From Chelativorans sp. (GTDB taxonomy: Bacteria; Pseudomonadota; Alphaproteobacteria; Rhizobiales; Rhizobiaceae): DNA of 64,000 bases. The stretch spans positions 186,001 to 250,000 of the forward strand of contig NZ_JAPSLH010000001.1 in assembly GCF_031180965.1 (NCBI RefSeq), written 5' to 3'. Shown one piece after another: positions 9,232-18,524 of this stretch. Position numbers and translations under genes: made by a program. The stretch's first letter is position 1. The number at the start of each line of letters is the position of its first letter. The notes under the pieces were generated by a model. It did no database searches and had not been told where the DNA came from. It saw only the letters and a program-made list of their open reading frames with translations.

Positions 9232-9810
9232 TCACGAGCGCTCGGAAAGCGCCTGCTCGATCTGGGGCATCAAATCCTCGCGCAGGCTTTCCGGCGTGAA
9301 CGGCCCCACATGCTTGTAGCGGATCCTGCCGTCCGGCCCGACGAGGAACGTTTCCGGCACGCCATAGACGCCCCATTCGATCGCCCCGCGTCCGGTCCGG
9401 TCGACTCCGATCGCGTCGAAGGGATTGCCGAGCTCGCCGAGGAAGCGGCGGGCGTTTTCCGGCTGGTCCTTGTAGTTGAGGCCGACGAGCCGGATATCGC
9501 TTTCGCCCGCCAACTCCATCAGCAGCGGATGCTCCTGCCGGCAGGGCACGCACCAGGAGCCCCAGACATTCACCAGCGTCACCTTGCCGGCAAAATCGGC
9601 GGGATCGACGCCCGGCAGAGGGAGGCCTTCCAGCGGCGGAAGCTCCGTCTGCGGGGCTGGCTGGCCTATGAGGGCGGAGGGGACGACAGAGGTGTCGCGG
9701 CCGGAGAAGAGCTGGACGAGGAACACCGCCGAAAGCGCCAGGAAGGCGGCAAGCGGCATGAGGAGGATCAGCCGGCGCCGTCTCGGCGAGATCTCGTCCG
9801 CCGCGCTCAT
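9232..9810 (-). CDS. ccmG: thiol:disulfide interchange protein CcmG/DsbE
   Basis: Membrane-anchored periplasmic thioredoxin-like protein that reduces apocytochrome c or CcmH before haem attachment. The 192 residues comprise an N-terminal anchor (about 13-33) and a TlpA/CcmG fold with the active site WCVPCRQEHP. The VNVWGSWC context and the GVYGVPETFLVG segment containing the cis-proline are typical of CcmG. The start overlaps the ccmD stop by 4 bp, indicating translational coupling. Confidence 0.94.
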   Translation of the reverse strand: MSAADEISPRRRRLILLMPLAAFLALSAVFLVQLFSGRDTSVVPSALIGQPAPQTELPPLEGLPLPGVDPADFAGKVTLVNVWGSWCVPCRQEHPLLMELAGESDIRLVGLNYKDQPENARRFLGELGNPFDAIGVDRTGRGAIEWGVYGVPETFLVGPDGRIRYKHVGPFTPESLREDLMPQIEQALSERS

Positions 9811-9968
9811 TCGGGAGCCTTCGCGGAGCGCCGCCGTATGCCGCGCGCTTCAAGCTCCTTCAGCATGCGCTTCTGCGCCGACTGGTCGAATATGATCCAG
9901 CCGATCAGCCCGGCGATGGCAAGTGTCGAAACGCCGTAAGCGGCTGCCACGTAAGCCAGATGCGTCAT
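9807..9968 (-). CDS. ccmD: haem exporter protein CcmD
   Basis: Small membrane protein of 53 residues that stabilises the CcmABC-CcmE complex and helps release holo-CcmE. It has one N-terminal transmembrane segment (about 8-28, AAAYGVSTLAIAGLIGWIIF) followed by a basic cytoplasmic tail, the usual CcmD topology. It overlaps ccmC upstream and ccmG downstream by 4 bp each. Position and architecture rather than sequence similarity support the name. Confidence 0.88.
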   Translation of the reverse strand: MTHLAYVAAAYGVSTLAIAGLIGWIIFDQSAQKRMLKELEARGIRRRSAKAPE

Positions 9969-10741
9969 GCCCTGTGCTCCGCCGCCGGTCCGGCCTCGGC
10001 TGCGCGGGCGGAAAGCCGGCGCATGGCGATCACCCGCCTTCGCCAGATCTCGGCGCGCATGGCCATGAGGTGGAGCGCAAGGAACAGGAATGTGAAGCCC
10101 AGAGCGCAGATCAAGAGCGGCCAGAGCAGGCTTGGGTGGATGGTAGGCCCGTCCAGCCGGAACACTGAGGCGGGCTGGTGCAGCGTGTTCCACCAGTCCA
10201 CGGAGAACTTTATGATGGGAATATTGATGAAGCCGACCAGCGTCAGGATCGCCGCCGCCCGCGCCGCCCGGCCGGGGTCGTCCAGCGCCCGGGTCAGGGC
10301 GATGATGCCCAGATACATCAGGAACAGTACGAAGACCGAGGTCAGCCGTGCATCCCACACCCACCAGGTGCCCCACATCGGCTTGCCCCAGATCGAGCCG
10401 GTGGCGAGCGCGAGCGCCGTGAAGACAGCGCCGATGGGCGCAGCCGCCTTGAGCGACACGTCGGCCAACGGATGCCGCCATACCAGCGTGCCGAGCGCCG
10501 ATCCCGCCATCATCGCGTAGCAGAACATGGAAAGCCAGGCGAAGGGCACGTGGATGTACATGATGCGCACGGTGGAGCCCTGCTGGTAATCCTCGGGCGC
10601 CGCGAAGGCCATGACCAGCCCGACCGCCAGCACCAGACCCGCCGCTGTCGAAAGCCAAGGCAGCACCGTGTCTGCCAGCGCGAGAAACCTCGATGGGTTG
10701 GCGATGTCTGTCCAGCGGCGGACGGCGGCGTTCTGGCTCAT
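9965..10741 (-). CDS. ccmC: haem exporter permease CcmC
   Basis: Inner-membrane haem-handling protein that presents haem to CcmE in cytochrome c maturation system I. The 258 residues contain six hydrophobic segments and the tryptophan-rich periplasmic motif WGTWWVWDARLTS, diagnostic of the haem-handling protein family. HVPFAW and a second conserved histidine flank the motif as expected haem ligands. It is 70 bp downstream of ccmB and coupled to ccmD. Confidence 0.96.
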   Translation of the reverse strand: MSQNAAVRRWTDIANPSRFLALADTVLPWLSTAAGLVLAVGLVMAFAAPEDYQQGSTVRIMYIHVPFAWLSMFCYAMMAGSALGTLVWRHPLADVSLKAAAPIGAVFTALALATGSIWGKPMWGTWWVWDARLTSVFVLFLMYLGIIALTRALDDPGRAARAAAILTLVGFINIPIIKFSVDWWNTLHQPASVFRLDGPTIHPSLLWPLLICALGFTFLFLALHLMAMRAEIWRRRVIAMRRLSARAAEAGPAAEHRA

Positions 10742-10811
10742 GGGTCCTAGATAGAATGACCTGCCTTTCCGCGCAATCGAGGGGCGGTCAACGAGACGTG
10801 AGGCCTTTTGT

Positions 10812-11477
10812 CTATTCGGCTGCGCCGCGCAGCGCGAAGGCGGCGGCCGCGCATCCGATCACCGCAAAAAACAGGGTCAGCGCAGTCAGGATGAGAAAGG
10901 GCGGCAGGAAGGGGTCCGGCTCCGCCACCGCTCCGCGCGTCGCCGAGACGCCGAAGATGAGCACCGGGATGGTGAGCGGCAGGATGAGCACGGAGACCAG
11001 CAGCCCGCCGCGCGGCAGCGCCGCCGTCAGCGCCGCCCCGACCGCACCGATGAAGGTGATCGCTGGCGTTCCCACCAGGAGGGTCAGCGTTGCGGCGGCA
11101 AGACCCGGCAGCGGTACGTTCATGAAAAGGCCGAGGAGCGGGGCGATCAGCACGAGGGGCAGCACGCCGGTTGTCCAATGTGCCAAGCATTTAGACAACA
11201 CCGTCAGCGCCACCATATGCCGGCTGTCGGCCATCAGAAGAAGATCGAGCGTGCCGTCCTCGCGGTCGGCCTGGAACAGGCGCTCGAGGCCCAGAAGGCT
11301 CGCCAGCAGCGCCCCGATCCAGAGGATCGCCGGGCCGATGCGGGCAAGAAAGTTCAGGTCCGGGCCGACGCCGAAGGGAATGACGGCGACGACGGCCAGG
11401 AAAAACAGTACACCCGTCAGCGCGCCGCTGCCTGACCGGATGCCGAGCTTTGCTTCGCGGAGATAGAGGGCAAGCAT
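10812..11477 (-). CDS. ccmB: haem exporter permease CcmB
   Basis: Integral membrane subunit of the CcmAB ABC transporter that powers release of holo-CcmE from CcmC. The 221-residue protein has six hydrophobic segments. It starts with LYLREAKLGIRSGSGALTGVLFF, the usual CcmB N-terminus, and includes WIGALLASLLGLERLFQADREDGTLDLL. The ATG at 11477 is chosen because upstream in-frame codons fall in the repeat element between ccmA and ccmB. Confidence 0.94.
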   Translation of the reverse strand: MLALYLREAKLGIRSGSGALTGVLFFLAVVAVIPFGVGPDLNFLARIGPAILWIGALLASLLGLERLFQADREDGTLDLLLMADSRHMVALTVLSKCLAHWTTGVLPLVLIAPLLGLFMNVPLPGLAAATLTLLVGTPAITFIGAVGAALTAALPRGGLLVSVLILPLTIPVLIFGVSATRGAVAEPDPFLPPFLILTALTLFFAVIGCAAAAFALRGAAE

Positions 11478-11503
11478 CAGCGGGCGGCCCGTTTGGAAAT
11501 GCG

Positions 11504-11690
11504 TTGCCCCTGCGCGCGCCCCTCCGGGCTGCCGCCCATCTCCCACACAAAGGGGGGGATCAGGCCGGCCGCTTGCTCCGGCATTTTTGCCGCGATGTGG
11601 GCGATTGGCGAAAGTCTGCCTGACCGCCGGTCTCCCCCCTTGTGAGGGAGATGTCCGGCAGGACAGAGGGGGGCGCGGCGAGTACTGACA
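11504..11690. repeat. rhizobial intergenic inverted-repeat element
   Basis: Two imperfect inverted copies flank a short centre. The left arm (about 11530-11562) contains the word CCATCTCCCACACAAAGG. The right arm (about 11628-11662) contains CCTTGTGAGGGAGATGTCC, followed by GGCAGGACAGAGGGGGG. Words of this kind recur in many Rhizobiales genomes as intergenic palindromic repeats. In the frame read from the minus strand it gives the recognisable spurious peptide PLCPAGHLPHKGGDRR. It occupies the gap between ccmA and ccmB, which are normally nearly contiguous. Confidence 0.7.
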
Positions 11691-11703
11691 ATAGAGACTA
11701 TTC

Positions 11704-12306
11704 TCATTCCCCCATCCTCAATTCCCGTGCCCCCTTTAGCCCCAGCGGGAGATGCGTCGCGGCAACAATGATGCCACCGTCTCCAAGATGGCCGCGCATC
11801 AGCTCCGCAAACCGCGCTTCGGCGGTTCGGTCGAGGCCCGCAGTCGGCTCGTCGAGCAGCCAGACGGGGCGGTGCGAGACGAGCAGCCGGGCGATCGCGG
11901 CGCGCCGGCGCTGGCCGGTGGAGAGGTAGCCGAAGGGCAGGTGGGAAATATCGCCCAAACCCACCATCTCCAGCGCCTCAACAGGTGAAAGCAGCGGCTC
12001 GCCCAGAAAATCGCACCAGAAGGCGAGATTCTCTACCAGGCTCAATGCGGTCTTCATCCCGTTCAGATGGCCAAGATAGTGGCAGGCCGCCTTCGCATCC
12101 GGAAAAGTCTCGCCTCCGCCGGACAACTGCACTGTGCCTTCCGCCGGCAGGAGCAGCCCGGCGATGACGCGCAGAAGCGTCGATTTGCCCGCTCCGTTTG
12201 GACCCGTGACTAACAGGGCCTGACCGGGATCGAGGGAAAAGGAGATGTTCGAAAAGATCAGTTCTCCGCCGCGCTCGCCGCTTACGTTCTCGGCGACAAG
12301 CCGCAT
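11704..12306 (-). CDS. ccmA: haem exporter ATP-binding protein CcmA
   Basis: ATPase of the CcmAB transporter; ATP hydrolysis frees haem-loaded CcmE. The 200-residue ABC domain shows Walker A GPNGAGKST, the signature-like YLSTGQRRRAAIARLL, and Walker B VWLLDEPTAGLD. The short length without extra domains is typical of CcmA. The ATG at 12306 begins the ABC fold directly. It is the first gene of the minus-strand ccm operon and is divergent from aconitase. Confidence 0.95.
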   Translation of the reverse strand: MRLVAENVSGERGGELIFSNISFSLDPGQALLVTGPNGAGKSTLLRVIAGLLLPAEGTVQLSGGGETFPDAKAACHYLGHLNGMKTALSLVENLAFWCDFLGEPLLSPVEALEMVGLGDISHLPFGYLSTGQRRRAAIARLLVSHRPVWLLDEPTAGLDRTAEARFAELMRGHLGDGGIIVAATHLPLGLKGARELRMGE

Positions 12307-12390
12307 GGTCCTTTTCCCCTCCAGCGATCGATCGCGGTTCTCCAAGCGCGGCAAAATGTGTCGCCTGCCGCCGGTGAAATGCCGTCACGC

Positions 12391-12419
12391 TATAGAACTC
12401 TTTTACGAATTTCTCTATA
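12391..12419. promoter_or_regulatory. TATAGA-N17-TCTATA palindrome between ccmA and acnA
   Basis: An AT-rich inverted repeat, TATAGA and TCTATA, is placed between the divergent ccmA and acnA starts in otherwise GC-rich DNA. It may be overlapping -10 elements or an operator. Iron-responsive control of aconitase is known in rhizobia, but the motif does not clearly match known iron boxes. Confidence 0.25.
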
Positions 12420-12600
12420 TGCGGGGCAACCATGCCAGCGGTCGGCGTGGAGAGCCTTTGTGCCGAACCAGCGCACATGCCGCCTTTACCGGCTGGTACG
12501 CGGGGGACGGACGCGGAAATGACCGTACCCGCATCCTATGAGCCTGTCGCCTCAGGAAGTCCGTTCCCGTTCGGATGAACAGACCAGGATGGGATCGCAC

Positions 12601-15294
<2,694 letters not shown>

Positions 15295-15320
15295 TCCGGC
15301 CTGCCGATCAACCTTTGAAG

Positions 15321-15350
15321 CCGCTGGCGCAAGCCGGCGGTTTTCTTTTT
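15321..15350 (+). terminator. Rho-independent terminator of acnA
   Basis: Stem CCGCTGGC/GCCGGCGG with GCAA loop is followed by TTTTCTTTTT, 27 bp after the acnA stop. Confidence 0.9.
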
Positions 15351-15449
15351 GACTTCACCGCAACGTGAGTTTGCCGGCTGGCCGATTCGCCGCTACGAAT
15401 TGCCTGACCATCACGCCCTGAATGGCCCGGCTACAGACGGAAGAGCGGA

Positions 15450-16208
15450 ATGCAGAGTCTCATTGCGCGCAGAACGCTGCTGAAAATGAGCCTCGCCGCG
15501 ATGGCTCTGCCGGTTTCCCTCCGGCGGGCCCCGGCCGCGGGCGGAGCGGTCGCCGTCGTGGAGCTCTTCACCAGCCAGGGCTGCAGCCGCTGCCCGCCTG
15601 CGGACGCGCTGCTGGCGGAACTGGCCGAACGGGAAGACATCGTCGCTCTCGCCTACCACGTCGACTATTGGAACTATGTCGGGTGGAAGGACGAGCTCGC
15701 CACGCCGGAGAACACTGAACGGCAGAAAGCCTATGCGAAGGCCTTCGAGGCGGCCGTTTACACGCCCCAGATGGTGGTGAACGGACGCTACAATGTGGTC
15801 GGCTCGGACCGAGCGGCACTCTTCGCCGCTCTTCAGCAAGCCCGCCACGCAAGGGCACTGCCGGTCCCTGTCGGCCTCTCCTACACCGATCAAAGCATCG
15901 TTGTCGATATTGGCAAAGGCGGGACGGAGGCAGCCGACGCGCATGTTCTCGTCGTCTATTATCATCCGGGACAATTGGCGAAGATCGGCGGCGGCGAGAA
16001 CAAGGGGAAGGAAATCGATTATCGCAACATCGTGACCGGTTATCAGACGGTGGGCATGTGGCACGGTGCGCCTCTGCGTCTGGAGCTGCCGAAATCCGAT
16101 ATCGAGGGTAAAGGGGGCCGCTGCGCGGCGTTGGTGCAGGCAATGGACGGCAGGGGCAGGCCCGGCCGCATCCTCGGGGCGGCACGCATGGCGGACCACG
16201 TTTACTGA
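15450..16208 (+). CDS. DUF1223 secreted thioredoxin-like protein
   Basis: Protein of 252 residues with an N-terminal export signal (RR-containing, residues 1-30) and a DUF1223 domain. The motif VELFTSQGCSRCPPAD carries a CxxC pair (C45, C48) in a thioredoxin-like position, and DYWNYVGWKD and PQMVVNGR are family hallmarks. The RRTLLKMSL start could be a Tat-like signal. Function is unknown; a periplasmic redox role is an inference from the CxxC. Confidence 0.85.
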   Translation: MQSLIARRTLLKMSLAAMALPVSLRRAPAAGGAVAVVELFTSQGCSRCPPADALLAELAEREDIVALAYHVDYWNYVGWKDELATPENTERQKAYAKAFEAAVYTPQMVVNGRYNVVGSDRAALFAALQQARHARALPVPVGLSYTDQSIVVDIGKGGTEAADAHVLVVYYHPGQLAKIGGGENKGKEIDYRNIVTGYQTVGMWHGAPLRLELPKSDIEGKGGRCAALVQAMDGRGRPGRILGAARMADHVY

Positions 16209-16220
16209 TTCCGCCTCCAT

Positions 16221-16365
16221 GAAAAACGCCGGTGCGGCAATTGCCTGCACCGGCGTAATCTACGCGTCGCCTGTCCTTCGGGCAAAAGGCCCGGAGTTGG
16301 TTCGATCCGTAGCGGTCCCGTGGGCGGGGGGCTTGGGGTACGGAGCCGCTCCGGATCGAACCGTC
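16221..16365 (-). ncRNA. candidate minus-strand small RNA
   Basis: Within a 354-bp gap between DUF1223 and DUF2794, the arm 16299-16321 pairs with 16340-16362 (outer 11 bp GGTTCGATCCG/CGGATCGAACC perfect, about 23 nt with three mismatches). On the minus strand the loop is C-rich (CCCCAAGCCCCCC), and the terminator hairpin at 16227-16255 with T-run follows. A long hairpin with a C-rich loop and intrinsic terminator is the form of a trans-acting small RNA. No family was recognised; the promoter was not identified. Confidence 0.35.
16227..16255 (-). terminator. hairpin with T-run on the minus strand
   Basis: Stem CGCCGGTGC/GCACCGGCG with an 11-nt loop. On the minus strand it is followed directly by TTTTTC, the form of a Rho-independent terminator; on the plus strand it is followed by TAATCTAC without a T-run. 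It also sits 18 bp after the DUF1223 stop and could act in both directions. Confidence 0.6.
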
Positions 16366-16562
16366 TCAGGCAACGAACGGATGGTCGGCTTCAATTCGGG
16401 CGCAAGCTGGGAAAGAACGCGGCGACTTTGAGGCAGGCGATCACCAAATCCGACGCGAGGTATCTTTTGCGTGAGGCACAGCCTCCTCCGTTCGGGGTTG
16501 CTTTTCCCGTCCGCCCGCGCCACCTTCCTGTCACGACACCGCAACAAAAGGGTCCATACGGC

Positions 16563-16946
16563 ATGGCTGATCTCGGAAATGCGGAGGGTAGGGAAGATTC
16601 CGGAAACCTCGTCCTGCTCGGCGAAGCCCGCCGAGCGCGGCTCAACCTCCCGGTGACCTTCAACCGGCGGGAATTGGATCAAATCCTGCGCATCTACGGG
16701 CAAATGGTGGCCGCTGCCGAATGGCGCGACTACGCCATCGATCATCTCCAGGAGCGGGCGGTCTTTTCGGTGTTCCGCCGCGCCAGCGAGGTGCCCTTGT
16801 TCCAGATCGTGAAGACGCCGAAGCTGGCGCGCAAGCAGGGCGCCTACAGCGTCGTGGCCGGGACGGGAGCGATCCTGAAGCGCGGCAACGAGCTCGGGCG
16901 CGTGCTGACCGTCTTCGACAAGAAGCTGCGTCTCGTCGGAACCTGA
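16563..16946 (+). CDS. DUF2794 family protein
   Basis: Alphaproteobacterial protein of 127 residues of unknown role. The conserved block VTFNRRELDQILRIYGQMVAAAEWRDYAIDH followed by AVFSVFRRASEVPLFQIVKTPKLARKQGAYSVV identifies DUF2794. It looks soluble with no signal peptide. It is a single gene on the plus strand, convergent with a GNAT gene 12 bp downstream. Confidence 0.85.
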   Translation: MADLGNAEGREDSGNLVLLGEARRARLNLPVTFNRRELDQILRIYGQMVAAAEWRDYAIDHLQERAVFSVFRRASEVPLFQIVKTPKLARKQGAYSVVAGTGAILKRGNELGRVLTVFDKKLRLVGT

Positions 16947-16958
16947 GAAGAGGGAGCG

Positions 16959-17528
16959 TCAAAGCCCCTGCCTGAAAAGCCTTTCGGGCAGCGAATCAGG
17001 ATCCGGCGGGGTGGCTGCGCCGCCGTTCAGCGCAAGCTGCATGAAGATCGTGTCCAGCCAACGCCCATGCTTGTAGCCGCTGCCTTCTAGAACGCCGGCA
17101 TGGCGAAACCCCAGCGCCTCGTGCAGCTTCACGGAGGCGCTGTTCGGCGAGCCGTCGCCGATCACCGCTGCGATCTGCCGAAAACCCAGGCGTTCGCATT
17201 CGGCGATCAGCGACCGCAAGAGCTTGCCCCCGACGCCCCGCCCTTGCGCGTCCGGCGCGACATAGATCGAATCCTCGACCATGAAGCGGTAGGCTCGGCG
17301 CGGCCGGAACGGCCCGGCATAGGCATAGCCGACAAGCCGGCCGCCATCGTCGGCGGCCAGATAAGGATAGCCCCTGGATAGCAGCGCTTCCATGCGGGAC
17401 GTCATTTCGTCCAGCGATGGCGGCTCCAGCTCATAGCTGGCGGTTCCCGTGCGGACCGCGTGTGCGTAAATCTCGGTGATGGCCGGAAGGTCGGCAGGGG
17501 TGGCGGGGCGGATGGTGAGGATGTTCAT
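16959..17528 (-). CDS. GNAT N-acetyltransferase, phosphinothricin-acetyltransferase-like
   Basis: Acetyl-CoA-dependent N-acetyltransferase of 189 residues. The N-terminal IRPATPADLPAITEIYAHAV and TASYELEPPS resemble the Pat/MnaT branch acting on phosphinothricin or methionine sulfoximine analogues. The acetyl-CoA loop is VAPDAQGRGVGGKLL. The C-terminal KHGRWLDTIFMQLAL is typical of this branch. ATG 17528 is preferred to an upstream in-frame ATG because it starts the domain directly. The natural substrate is uncertain. Confidence 0.82.
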   Translation of the reverse strand: MNILTIRPATPADLPAITEIYAHAVRTGTASYELEPPSLDEMTSRMEALLSRGYPYLAADDGGRLVGYAYAGPFRPRRAYRFMVEDSIYVAPDAQGRGVGGKLLRSLIAECERLGFRQIAAVIGDGSPNSASVKLHEALGFRHAGVLEGSGYKHGRWLDTIFMQLALNGGAATPPDPDSLPERLFRQGL

Positions 17529-17575
17529 TCTGGCGCGATTCAAGCTGGCATCCCCTTTCATTGCAGGCCTGCACG

Positions 17576-17607
17576 CAAAAGAAAAGGGCGGCCGCAAGGC
17601 CGCCCTT
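17576..17607 (-). terminator. Rho-independent terminator of ybhL
   Basis: Stem AAGGGCGGCC/GGCCGCCCTT with a four-base loop lies 22 bp downstream of the ybhL stop and is followed on the minus strand by TTCTTTTGC. Confidence 0.88.
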
Positions 17608-17629
17608 CCCGCTTTCGTTTCTCTTCGCG

Positions 17630-18373
17630 CTACTCGCGGTTGCTGCCCAGGAACTGCAGCAGGAACATGAACAGGTTGATGAAGTCGAGGTAGAGCCTCA
17701 GCGCGCCCATGATGGCCTTGCGGCCGGCGACGAGCTGGCTGTCGCCCTCGTAATACATCTCCTTGATCTGCTGCGTGTCATAGGCGGTCAGGCCCGCGAA
17801 GACCAGCACGCCGATCACCGAGATGGCGAACTGCAACGCGGAGGAGCCGAGGAAGATGTTCACGATCGAGGCTAGGACCAGACCGATGAGGCCCATGAAC
17901 AGGAAGGAGCCCATGCCGGAAAGATCGCGCTTCGTCGTGTAGCCCCAAAGCGACAGAGCGCCGAAGGAAGCCGCGGTGATGAAGAAGGTGCGGACGATGC
18001 TTTCCCCCGTATAGACGAGGAATATCGTGGACAGCGAAAGCCCCACCAGGGCCGCATAGACCCAGAAAGTCGTCTGCGCCGCTCCTACGCTCAGCGTATG
18101 GATGCGGAAGCTCATGAAGAACACCAGCGCCAGGGGGGCGAAGATCACCACCCATTTGAAGGCGCTCTGGTAGATGAGCTGGCCGAAAGCCGTCAGCTGG
18201 CCGTCCGCCACCGCGAAGTTGAAAGCACCCCATGCGGCGAGGCCGGTGATGGCCAAGCCGAGAGCCATGAGGTTGTAGACCCGGATCATATAGGCGCGCA
18301 GGCCCTCGTCGATGCCCGCGTCCACGCGGGCGCCGGTCGCCACGCGGGGCTGGTAGTTGCGAAGGTCAGCCAT
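17630..18373 (-). CDS. ybhL: Bax inhibitor-1/YbhL family membrane protein
   Basis: Integral membrane protein of 247 residues with seven hydrophobic segments, starting after a short cytoplasmic tail. The BI-1/UPF0005 family includes calcium-leak channels, but bacterial roles are poorly defined. Visible family motifs are YMIRVYNLMALGLAITGLAAW and GLTAYDTQQIK near the end, with the conserved aspartate in the last loop. ATG 18373 is preceded by AGAGG; the open frame upstream covers the leader region. Confidence 0.9.
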   Translation of the reverse strand: MADLRNYQPRVATGARVDAGIDEGLRAYMIRVYNLMALGLAITGLAAWGAFNFAVADGQLTAFGQLIYQSAFKWVVIFAPLALVFFMSFRIHTLSVGAAQTTFWVYAALVGLSLSTIFLVYTGESIVRTFFITAASFGALSLWGYTTKRDLSGMGSFLFMGLIGLVLASIVNIFLGSSALQFAISVIGVLVFAGLTAYDTQQIKEMYYEGDSQLVAGRKAIMGALRLYLDFINLFMFLLQFLGSNRE

Positions 18374-18394
18374 TGGTTCCTCTTTTCTCGCACT

Positions 18395-18439
18395 CTCCCG
18401 TCGGGTGTCGGCCACGCGGCCGCTCGCCGCTGGCGGGAG
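18395..18439 (-). promoter_or_regulatory. candidate ybhL leader RNA hairpin
   Basis: Immediately upstream of ybhL the minus strand can form CTCCCG/CGGGAG enclosing a second GC-rich stem with GCGGC and GCCGC arms. A conserved ybhL leader motif has been described at exactly this position in Rhizobiales. Identification rests on location and hairpin shape; I could not compare it to the family model. Confidence 0.45.
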
Positions 18440-18524
18440 TCCAGCATGCGTGGCATGAATATGATGTTTGTTTAGGCCAAGAGCAAGACCCGCTCTGGCG
18501 CAAAAGGACATGTCGGCCAACACT

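Noticed and set aside
16299-16362. GGTTCGATCC resembles a tRNA T-arm; considered tRNA or permuted tmRNA
   Set aside because: No acceptor stem, CCA or tag-peptide reading frame could be found on either strand.
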